Of a stretch of DNA of 64,000 nt, positions 43,728-51,553 are shown piece by piece. The notes below the pieces were generated by a model, which was not told the DNA's origin, did no database searches, and saw only the letters and a program-made list of their open reading frames with translations. This stretch comes from Marivita sp003149565 (GTDB lineage: Bacteria > Pseudomonadota > Alphaproteobacteria > Rhodobacterales > Rhodobacteraceae): the NCBI RefSeq assembly GCF_965216415.1, contig NZ_CBDCFU010000002.1; one strand, written 5' to 3'. A program made the translations under genes and the position numbers. Every line of letters starts with the position of its first letter. Positions within the stretch are counted from its first letter, which is position 1.

Positions 43728-44882
43728 TCAGCGCCGCTCCCCGGCGCCCAGCGGTGTCAGTGGCGTGCCGTTCGGCAAACGCCCGTAGGCTTCGTTCAGT
43801 TGTACGGTCTTCAGTTGGGGCAAGACCCGGCTGCCGAAATGGCGGCATTCGTCCAGATGCGGATAGCCCGACAGGATGAACGCACGAATGCCCATCTTCT
43901 GGTACTGTTCCAACGCGCTCAGAACTTGATCGGTGGACCCAACGAGCGCCGCACCGCAGCCCGAGCGCGCCCGGCCCACGCCGGTCCAGAGATGCGGTTC
44001 GACAAAACCCTCCATATCCGCCAGTTCGCGGTTCTTGGCCTGATGCGACACCCCCAGCGAGGTCGCGTCCAAAGCGCGCTCCCGGATTGCCTTACCCTGA
44101 TCGTCGTCCAGCTTGCTGACGATGTGCTGCGCGTATTCGCGCGCCTCGGCCTCGGTGTCTCGGACGATGACGTGCACGCGCAAACCGTAATCGAGCGTCC
44201 GGCCATAACGCTCGGCCACGGCGTTCACGTCTTTCATTCGCTGCGCCAGCGCATCCTTCGGTTCGGGCCACATCAGGTAGACGTCGCAATGCTGGCCGCA
44301 CAGTTCCAGTGCGTCGGGGGAATAGCCGCCGAAATAGAGCAGCGGCCCCCCGGTCTGGTAGGGTTTCGCAGGATCTGTGGTGAGACCTTCAAAGTTGTAG
44401 ACCTCGCCCTTGTAGCTGATCTCGTCCTGCGTCCAGGCTTGTTTCAGGATTTCCACCACCTCGCGCGAGCGCTGGTAGCGAAACTTGCTCTCTTCTTTCT
44501 CTCCGGGGAAGTCGGACGAGATGATGTTGACCGTCAGCCGCCCTTCGAGCATGTGATCCAGCGTGGCGATGGTGCGGGCCAGCATGATCGGTTGCATTTC
44601 GCCGCAGCGCACGGCGGCGAGCATATTGATCTTCTCGGTGATCGGTGCGCATCCGGCAACAAAGGACAGCGTGTCCTGGCCCACCTGATAGGACGACGGA
44701 CAGAGGATGTTGCGGAAGCCCTGCGCTTCGGCCTCTTTCACAATGGAGGAGCAATGCGTGAAGCTTGAGCGCAGCTTGCCATCGGGCACACCAAGAAATT
44801 CGTAATCGTCCGAACACAGCGCCGCGAACCACGAAACCTCAACCGCATCGAGGTCTGGCGAGGTGATCGGCACGATGGTCAT
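43728..44882 (-). CDS. FMNH2-dependent sulfonate monooxygenase (SsuD/SmoC-like)
   Basis: 384 residues of the luciferase-like flavin monooxygenase family. Residues that bind the sulfonate in SsuD are kept: Arg235 and His237 in GLRVHVIVRD, Arg306 in GRARSGCG (then AALVGS), and Tyr340 and His342 in FILSGYPHLDE. Such enzymes split C-S bonds, giving sulfite and an aldehyde. The neighbours (aldo-keto reductase, flavin reductase, Gfo/Idh enzyme, dedicated TRAP importer) match a sulfoquinovose monooxygenase (SmoC) better than an alkanesulfonate SsuD, which normally sits with ssuABC. It is the first gene of the operon, divergent from the GntR regulator. Confidence 0.85.
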   Translation of the reverse strand: MTIVPITSPDLDAVEVSWFAALCSDDYEFLGVPDGKLRSSFTHCSSIVKEAEAQGFRNILCPSSYQVGQDTLSFVAGCAPITEKINMLAAVRCGEMQPIMLARTIATLDHMLEGRLTVNIISSDFPGEKEESKFRYQRSREVVEILKQAWTQDEISYKGEVYNFEGLTTDPAKPYQTGGPLLYFGGYSPDALELCGQHCDVYLMWPEPKDALAQRMKDVNAVAERYGRTLDYGLRVHVIVRDTEAEAREYAQHIVSKLDDDQGKAIRERALDATSLGVSHQAKNRELADMEGFVEPHLWTGVGRARSGCGAALVGSTDQVLSALEQYQKMGIRAFILSGYPHLDECRHFGSRVLPQLKTVQLNEAYGRLPNGTPLTPLGAGERR

Positions 44883-44924
44883 AAGGTGTCTCCGGAGGGC
44901 ATCATTTCCACTTGCGTAGCATTG

Positions 44925-44959
44925 CCAAAAATGTAGATCAATAGTGTATCAATTTTTGG
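44925..44959. promoter_or_regulatory. Candidate GntR operator in the divergent promoter region
   Basis: An inverted repeat CCAAAAAT (44925-44932) / ATTTTTGG (44952-44959), arms exactly complementary, separated by 19 bases that include a looser GAT...ATC pair (GATCAATAGTGTATC). It ends eight bases before the GntR start and 43 bases before the monooxygenase gene, where an autoregulated operator would be expected. Confidence 0.55.
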
Positions 44960-44967
44960 TGCAAGAA

Positions 44968-45669
44968 ATGTCCGATACCCACGCCCTGCCGAAATATGTG
45001 CAGATCAGCGAATTGCTGATCCGCGACATCCAGGCTGGTCGTCTGGCCGATGGTGAACGCCTGCCGCCCGAGCGGGATATGGCGGCAAGGCTTGGCATTT
45101 CGGTGGGCACTCTGCGGAAATCACTAGACGAACTGACGGCGCTGGGCTTGCTTGACCGGGTGCAGGGATCGGGCAATTACGTCTGCGCGCAAGAGGATAC
45201 GCAGTCGGTCTATGCCTTTTTCCGGGTCGAACTGATCGAAGGCGGGGGCTTGCCGACGGCTGAGCTTCTTTCGGTGGATCGCTTGCCCAAACCGAAAGGG
45301 TTGCCGCCGTTTGGACAGGCCGCCGACGGTCACCGGATTCGCCGCTTGCGCCGCTTGAACGGCATTCCGGCGGTGCTCGAAGAGATCTGGCTCGATGGCA
45401 GCTATATCGATCAGATCGATGCCGTGGCGCTGCGCGAGTCGCTTTATTTATATTACCGCGAGACCTTGGGTCTTTGGATCACCAAGGCAGAAGATCGGTT
45501 GGACCTTGCAGAGGTTCCCGATTGGGCTCCCGGTGCCTTTGGTTGCGACGTGGGCCAGCCCTGCATGCGTGCCACGCGCATCAGCTACGGCCCCGAGGCT
45601 GAAGCTGCGGAAGCTTCGTGGAACTGGATCAACACTGACGTCGCGCGCTACGTCGCACGCATCACCTAA
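44968..45669 (+). CDS. GntR-family regulator with UTRA domain
   Basis: 233 residues. The winged helix-turn-helix occupies ~10-75 (RLPPERDMAARLGISVGTLRK). The C-terminal UTRA-type ligand domain (~90-230) resembles HutC-class regulators that sense sugars and related small molecules. The ATG at 44968 is preferred to an in-frame GTG at 44944 that lies within the candidate operator region. It is divergent from the monooxygenase operon and precedes the Gfo/Idh gene by nine bases, so it likely controls both. Confidence 0.88.
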   Translation: MSDTHALPKYVQISELLIRDIQAGRLADGERLPPERDMAARLGISVGTLRKSLDELTALGLLDRVQGSGNYVCAQEDTQSVYAFFRVELIEGGGLPTAELLSVDRLPKPKGLPPFGQAADGHRIRRLRRLNGIPAVLEEIWLDGSYIDQIDAVALRESLYLYYRETLGLWITKAEDRLDLAEVPDWAPGAFGCDVGQPCMRATRISYGPEAEAAEASWNWINTDVARYVARIT

Positions 45670-45678
45670 AGGACAAAA

Positions 45679-46770
45679 ATGAAAGTCATCAACTACGGCA
45701 TCATCGGATGCGGCATGATGGGGCAGGAACACTTGCGCAATATCGCCTTGCTTGAAGGCGCGCGGGTAGCGGCAATCTTTGAGCCGGACGAGATAATGGC
45801 GGCGGCGGCCAAGGCGATTGCGCCCAATGCCAAGCTGGAGGCGTCCACCCAGGACCTGCTTGCGCGCAACGATCTGGACTGCCTCTTGGTCGCCAGCCCA
45901 AACCATCGCCATATCGACGCGCTGGAGCAGATTGCGGAACTGAACCCGCTGCCGCTCTTGATGGAAAAGCCGCTCTATACCAATCCCGCTGACGTCGCGC
46001 GGGTCGATGCGATTGCGGCCAGCTATTCCGCGCCGATCTGGGTGGCGATGGAATACCGCTATATGCCGCCCATCCAGACCTTTGTCGAAGAAGTGCAGCG
46101 CGCCACCGGCGGGGTGAAGATGCTCACCATCCGCGAACACCGCTTTCCCTTCCTGCACAAGGTGGGGGATTGGAACCGCTTCAATCGCAACACGGGCGGT
46201 ACGCTGGTCGAGAAGTGCTGTCACTTCTTCGACCTGATGCGCCTGATCCTCGGATCCGACCCGGTACGGGTGACGGCCAGTGCGGGGCAGGAGGTCAACC
46301 ATCTGGATGAAACCTATGACGGTGAAGTGCCCGACATCTGGGACAGCGCTTATGTCATTGTCGATTTCGCCAACGGCGCCCGGGCGATGCTTGAACTGTG
46401 CATGTATGCAGAAGGCTCAAAGTATCAGGAAGAGATCAGCGCGGTGGGTCCCAATGGAAAGATCGAAGCTTTTGTGCCCGGTCCGGGGCGGTTCTGGCCA
46501 ACCCATCTGGGTGAGCCACCCGTCGCGCAGGTAATCATCAGCCCGCGACATCCGAAAGGGCCGCAGGCTGTCGATATCCCGGTGGATCCCACGATCCTTG
46601 ATGCTGGCGATCACAATGGGTCGACATTCTACCAGCACGCACGATTTCTGGACTTGGTGCGCCATGGCGGCGTGCCGGAGGTGTCAATCCTGGACGGCGC
46701 ATGGGCGGTCCGCATGGGGATTGCGGCGCAGAAATCTGCTCAATCACACAGCGTTATTGCCACTTTTTGA
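45679..46770 (+). CDS. Gfo/Idh/MocA oxidoreductase (candidate NAD-dependent sulfoquinovosidase)
   Basis: 363 residues. The Rossmann motif GIIGCGMMGQEHLRN is at 8-22 and the family Glu-Lys-Pro at 96-98 (LMEKPLY). The central GDWNRFNRNTGGTLVEKC continues into CHFFDLMRLI, where catalytic residues of this family lie. Members oxidise sugars or cyclitols. A glycosidase family of the same fold (GH188) removes the aglycone from sulfoquinovosides with NAD+, and no other sulfoquinovosidase is encoded here. That makes it a candidate, but a plain sugar dehydrogenase is equally compatible with the sequence I can see. Confidence 0.85.
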   Translation: MKVINYGIIGCGMMGQEHLRNIALLEGARVAAIFEPDEIMAAAAKAIAPNAKLEASTQDLLARNDLDCLLVASPNHRHIDALEQIAELNPLPLLMEKPLYTNPADVARVDAIAASYSAPIWVAMEYRYMPPIQTFVEEVQRATGGVKMLTIREHRFPFLHKVGDWNRFNRNTGGTLVEKCCHFFDLMRLILGSDPVRVTASAGQEVNHLDETYDGEVPDIWDSAYVIVDFANGARAMLELCMYAEGSKYQEEISAVGPNGKIEAFVPGPGRFWPTHLGEPPVAQVIISPRHPKGPQAVDIPVDPTILDAGDHNGSTFYQHARFLDLVRHGGVPEVSILDGAWAVRMGIAAQKSAQSHSVIATF

Positions 46771-46937
46771 CCACAATTGAGGCGGGATATTCCCGCAACA
46801 CTTTGGAGCTAAGGGGAAAAAAACGAAATATCGCCATAATCTCTGCTTTGCCCATATTATTTTTTCAACTATCAAAAGTTAGAGCAAAAATAAGCTGAAC
46901 CCGAAAACGGGCGGCGTTGAGGTAGAGCGGTGTTGTT
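46771..46937. other. Hairpin and promoter region before the adhesin gene
   Basis: A perfect hairpin GCGGGA-TAT-TCCCGC (46782-46796) follows the Gfo/Idh stop by eleven bases and may end that transcript. The rest is AT-rich (46815-46900) and probably holds the adhesin promoter; an AACT/AGTT pair near 46868-46881 is visible. Confidence 0.5.
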
Positions 46938-49900
46938 ATGAATGCGATTAATTTCGTTGTCCGTACGCGTGCGGGTGCGGTCGAGCGTGGTGTGGTTGGT
47001 GCAGACGATCTGGGGTATCTGATCGACGCATCCGGCGGCCGCGAAATCTCTCTCAACCTTCACAAGTCTGATCTGCGCAGCTATGACCGCGCGGGAAATG
47101 ACCTGCATGTTCTGCTGGCCGATGGCCGTGTTATCGTTCTCGAAGATTATTTTGGATCGGACCAGGTCAATCGGCTTTTTCTCAGCACCGATGGTGTGCT
47201 GAGCGAGGTCAGCTTTGCCGAGGGTGAAGGCGGGGCGCTCTTTGCGCAGTATTCCGACGTGGCCGCCTGGGGCAAGTGGAGCCCGGACGACGCGTTGATC
47301 TTCTTTGATCGTGCCGAAGTTGTTGCTACCGATTATGTCGCTACTGAAGACGAGGGCGGCGTGTCGATGCTGGCGGCTGGTCTTCTGGCGGGCGGTGGCA
47401 TGCTGCCATGGCTGGCTGGCGGCACGGCTGTAGCCGCAGGCGCTGCGGTGATTGGCGGCAGCGGAGACGGTGGTGACGGTGGTGGAAGCCTGACCGGCAA
47501 CAACGGTGACAGCGGTGGCCCCCAGGACCCGACGGTCAATGACGGCGAATACGTGATCGGGGGCGATGGGCTGACCGATGCAGACCGCACCGTGCTCGTC
47601 AGCGGAACGGCAAATTCAGGCGATACCGTGATTGTCGTGATCGGCGACAAGACTTTGACCACAACAACCGGCACCGACGGCACCTGGGAAGTGGTCTTTG
47701 ACGGCCCGAATTTCCCGGCCGATGGCGAATACAAGGCCGATGTGACCATCACAAACGGCGACACCGACACCAAGTTGACCGGCCCTACTGTCATCATTGA
47801 TACAACTCCACCACCGCTGGCGATCACCAGTGGGACCACAGCCAGCGGCGAGATCATCACCGACGTTGAGTTCGATGGCGGTGCAATTGTCACCGGCACG
47901 ACTGAAATCGGTGCAACGGTTGTGATCATTGCAGGTGGCGTGAGCCATGTCGCGGATGTGGATGTGCAGGGTAACTGGAGCGTGACGCTCACCAGTTCCA
48001 CGTTTGAGCGCGGCGAATATGTCGAGGCGATCCGCGTGATTGCGACAGACAGCTTCAACAATTCGACCACGATCAATGACGGGATCAAGATCGACACTGT
48101 CTCGGGTGTGACGATCAACACCACAACCATCGAGACGGACGGCATCATCAATGCCGAGGAACGCACGGACGGGGTCGAGATCACTGGCACCACCGATATC
48201 GGATCCACCGTTGTCGTGGAAATGAACGGCTATACCCGGACCGCGTTTGTGGATGCGCAGGGCAATTGGTCGGTGACATTCATCGCCACCGAAATTCCGG
48301 TGGGCGAGCAGAACCTGACAATCAACGCGACCTCGACCGATACTGTCGGCAACACCAGCAGCGCGACCGGTCAGGTCGTCCTCGATACGTGGGTCCGCAA
48401 TTTCGACATCACCAGCGAAACAGGTGGTGCCGATGGAGTTGTGAACGCGGAAGAGGCGATGCAGGGCATGACCGTGACCGGCACAACCGAACCGGGTGCA
48501 TCGGTTTCGGTTTCGTTGGGCGGCGTGTCCCGCAGTGCAAGTGTCGATGTAAATGGCAATTGGACCGTCACATTTACCGCAAACGAATTGCCAGCCGGAG
48601 AGCAGACCGCGACCCTCACGGCAAGCTCGACCGACCTGGCTGGCAACACTGCCACTGAGACCCGCAGCGTGGTCTTCGACACGGATGCGGGCCTTCTGAC
48701 GATCAGCCCGGAACCGGTTGAAACCGATGACATCGTGAACGCGGCGGAAGCCTCGGACGGTGTTGTGATCACAGGCACCTCGACACCGAACCAGCTGGTC
48801 GATGTAACCTTGGATGGGGTCAGCAAGACGGTTCAGACCGACGCCTTTGGCGTCTGGCGCGCGAACTATGCGGCCGGAGAAATCCGTCCCGGCGAATATG
48901 AGGCACAGATCACCGCCTATACCGTCGATGCGGCGGGCAACGAGTTGACCCGTTCCGACACCGTGCTGGTGGACACCTTCGTGCGCAACTTCGCAGTCAG
49001 TGCGAACCCTGTGACCGCAGACAACATCGTCAACGATGCCGAACAGGGGCAGGGTGTGACGCTCAGCGGCACCACCGAGCCGGGGGCAACTGTGACCGTG
49101 GTGGTCGAAGGCGTCAGCCGCGTGGCCAGCGTTGACACGGCGGGCAACTGGTCGGCCAGTTTCTCGGCCTTTGATCTGCCGGATGGCACCTACACAACCA
49201 CCGCGCAGATCAGCACGCAGGACCGTGCTGGCAACACCGCGACAACCACCAAGACCTTCCAGGTCGATACCGAAGTGATGCCGCTAACCTCGACCAGCCA
49301 GCCGGGGGGCGCCGATGGTATCGTCGGAGAGGCTGAGGCAGAGCAGGGCTTTACACTGACCGGTCAGGTCGAACAGGGGTCCACAGTTGTCGTGACTATC
49401 GCGGGCCAGCAGATGCAGGCACAGGTCAGCGCGGCTGGTGCGTGGTCCGTTGCCGTGCCGCCCAGCGTGATCCCGACGGTCGATGGCGAAAGCGTGTCGA
49501 TCCAGATCGCCGCGACCGATACGGCGGGCAACACCAAGTCGATCACCGAGACGATGGTGGTGGACAACGTCGCGCCAGATGCCCCTGACATGACCGCGAT
49601 CACCCGCGATCAAAGCCAGGCGGTGCGCGGCATCATTCTTGAAAATACCGGCGATGTTGTGGTCATCGAACGGGTCAGCAACACAGGCTCGCAGAACGTC
49701 AGTTTCAACGACCAGGACAATACGTACACCGGCGAAACGACGTACAACTTCAACCAGGTTGTGCCGGACGGCTCTCACCTCGTGATCACGGCCACCGATG
49801 CCGCGGGCAACAGCTCGGGGACATATGTGGTGGTCGATGATCCGAACACCGCGCAAAGCGATGTTGCGCTGGCGGGCAACCTTGGCGGACGCGAGATCGA

Positions 49901-50138
49901 CGCGATTGACCTTGAATTCACCGAAGAAGCGACGCTGACCATCACCGAAGCGCAGATTGTCGCCATGACCGGAGAAGACAATACGGTTCGCGTTCTTGGC
50001 AACACAGACGACGCGGTGAGGATCACCGGTGCAACCCGTGCGGGCACCCGCTTTGAGGATGGCCAGAACTACGAGGTTTACGATCTGGGCGACGCAACCG
50101 TTCTGATCGACGACGACATCAACAACGTCACAATCTAA
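46938..50138 (+). CDS. BapA/LapA-like repeat adhesin, type I secreted
   Basis: 1066 residues, no Sec signal. Residues 1-130 resemble the BapA prefix domain. A hydrophobic Gly/Ala stretch (142-175) with two di-Ala-Gly motifs (LAAG 145-148, VAAG 165-168) looks like a retention module with possible LapG-type cleavage sites. From ~195 there are seven to eight Ig-like repeats of about 97 residues, each with GTTEPG/GTTDIG and GNWSVTF-type strands. The last ~85 residues form an acidic, RTX-free C-terminus likely to be the secretion signal. It sits directly before its own TolC, ABC and HlyD genes. A biofilm or attachment role is inferred from family. Confidence 0.88.
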   Translation: MNAINFVVRTRAGAVERGVVGADDLGYLIDASGGREISLNLHKSDLRSYDRAGNDLHVLLADGRVIVLEDYFGSDQVNRLFLSTDGVLSEVSFAEGEGGALFAQYSDVAAWGKWSPDDALIFFDRAEVVATDYVATEDEGGVSMLAAGLLAGGGMLPWLAGGTAVAAGAAVIGGSGDGGDGGGSLTGNNGDSGGPQDPTVNDGEYVIGGDGLTDADRTVLVSGTANSGDTVIVVIGDKTLTTTTGTDGTWEVVFDGPNFPADGEYKADVTITNGDTDTKLTGPTVIIDTTPPPLAITSGTTASGEIITDVEFDGGAIVTGTTEIGATVVIIAGGVSHVADVDVQGNWSVTLTSSTFERGEYVEAIRVIATDSFNNSTTINDGIKIDTVSGVTINTTTIETDGIINAEERTDGVEITGTTDIGSTVVVEMNGYTRTAFVDAQGNWSVTFIATEIPVGEQNLTINATSTDTVGNTSSATGQVVLDTWVRNFDITSETGGADGVVNAEEAMQGMTVTGTTEPGASVSVSLGGVSRSASVDVNGNWTVTFTANELPAGEQTATLTASSTDLAGNTATETRSVVFDTDAGLLTISPEPVETDDIVNAAEASDGVVITGTSTPNQLVDVTLDGVSKTVQTDAFGVWRANYAAGEIRPGEYEAQITAYTVDAAGNELTRSDTVLVDTFVRNFAVSANPVTADNIVNDAEQGQGVTLSGTTEPGATVTVVVEGVSRVASVDTAGNWSASFSAFDLPDGTYTTTAQISTQDRAGNTATTTKTFQVDTEVMPLTSTSQPGGADGIVGEAEAEQGFTLTGQVEQGSTVVVTIAGQQMQAQVSAAGAWSVAVPPSVIPTVDGESVSIQIAATDTAGNTKSITETMVVDNVAPDAPDMTAITRDQSQAVRGIILENTGDVVVIERVSNTGSQNVSFNDQDNTYTGETTYNFNQVVPDGSHLVITATDAAGNSSGTYVVVDDPNTAQSDVALAGNLGGREIDAIDLEFTEEATLTITEAQIVAMTGEDNTVRVLGNTDDAVRITGATRAGTRFEDGQNYEVYDLGDATVLIDDDINNVTI

Positions 50139-50221
50139 GCAAAAGGACAGACTGTTCGGGCCGTTGCAGCGGCGGCCCGGGCCCCGACACAACAAAAAGC
50201 CAAAGGCGGGGTTCAATCGAG

Positions 50222-51553
50222 ATGAGGCAGAAAACAAGAGCCATCGCAGGAGCAGTCCTCGCAGCAACGGCTCTTTCGGGATGTATGCAGAATTTGGGCG
50301 ACGGGGCGGTGTCCCGGCTCCTGACCGCGCAGCCGGGTGCGCCCGCTGACCTCGCTGGCGAGACCAAGACAGCTGCGCCCAACCCGGCCTCGGTTCGGGA
50401 TGTCTCTCCGGTAATTGCAGAGCTTTCCGCACGCCAAAGCGTGCTGACGCCGGATTCCCCGTATGCCCAAGTGGCAGCGGGTGTTCTGGCGGCGGATGCC
50501 CGTGTGGCCCAGGCGGAACTGCATGTTGCACAACTGCGCGCCGAAGCGGCCTCCAAGAACTGGTGGCCGACGATTTCGCCGCGCATCACACTGACCTCAC
50601 TTGGGGATCTGGTGACCGATCTGGTGATCAATCAGGTGCTGTTCGACAATGGCCGCAAAAAGGCTGAACGCGAGCTGGCAAAGGCGGATGTGGAACTGGC
50701 CGCGGTCAATCTGTCGGAAAGCAGTAATGATCGCGTCTATGACGGGTTGGTTCTGTATCTTCAGGCCGAAGAAGGACGCGCGGCGGCTGACCTCTATGGT
50801 CAGGCGCTCAGGGATATGGGCCAGTTCGAGTGGGTGATGAACGAGCGCGTCAAAGGCGGCGTGTCGGATTACTCGGATCTCAACGTCTTGAAACAGAAGC
50901 TGGCCGATCTGCGCGCCCGGGATGCGGCAGCGCGCGAAAAGACCACCCGCGCGGTCGCCGAGCTGAACGCGATGTCGGCGGTGCCTCTGGCAGACCTGCG
51001 CGGTTTGCACGGGATGGGTGTCACGCCTGCGGATCAGTCGCTCGATGTGCTGCGTGCGCGTGTCGAACGCGATCGGCAACTGGCACAAGCCAAGATCGCC
51101 CGTGCCGCGCATCTGCCAGGCCTCTCGGCGGGCGGCAGCCTGCGTAACGGCGGCGAGGGCATCAGCCTCAGCGCCAGCACCGAACAGATGCTGGGCATTG
51201 GCACGGGCGCGTCGCTCAGAGCCATCGAAGCCACCAAGATCACGGCTGATCGCAAGGTGACCGAAGCCGAGAACGTCTCACTCCGCGCCATCGAGGCGGA
51301 CCAGCGCGGCATCGCCGCCCTGAAACGGCAGGCGGCTGAGGCCAAGGCATTGACTGCGCAGGCCAAGACGAACCTCGACCTGTTTCAACGCCAGTATGAT
51401 GCGGGGACGCGTCAGGTGATGGATGTGGTCAGCGTCTACGAAACCTTCCTGCGGGCACTGGAGAAGGAACTCACCCTGACGTTCCAGGCCGCCCGCGCCG
51501 AACTGGATGCCGCCAACCGGCTGGGTGTTCTTGCTGATGGAGCAAAGATTTGA
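50222..51553 (+). CDS. TolC-family outer membrane lipoprotein of the type I system
   Basis: 443 residues. Signal with lipobox LSGC, so probably lipidated. Long coiled-coil helices and repeated TolC-type segments (VINQVLFDNGRKKAERELAKA; FQRQYDAGTRQVMDVVSVYE) identify the outer-membrane channel. It lies between the adhesin and the ABC exporter and overlaps the latter by four bases. Confidence 0.9.
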   Translation: MRQKTRAIAGAVLAATALSGCMQNLGDGAVSRLLTAQPGAPADLAGETKTAAPNPASVRDVSPVIAELSARQSVLTPDSPYAQVAAGVLAADARVAQAELHVAQLRAEAASKNWWPTISPRITLTSLGDLVTDLVINQVLFDNGRKKAERELAKADVELAAVNLSESSNDRVYDGLVLYLQAEEGRAAADLYGQALRDMGQFEWVMNERVKGGVSDYSDLNVLKQKLADLRARDAAAREKTTRAVAELNAMSAVPLADLRGLHGMGVTPADQSLDVLRARVERDRQLAQAKIARAAHLPGLSAGGSLRNGGEGISLSASTEQMLGIGTGASLRAIEATKITADRKVTEAENVSLRAIEADQRGIAALKRQAAEAKALTAQAKTNLDLFQRQYDAGTRQVMDVVSVYETFLRALEKELTLTFQAARAELDAANRLGVLADGAKI

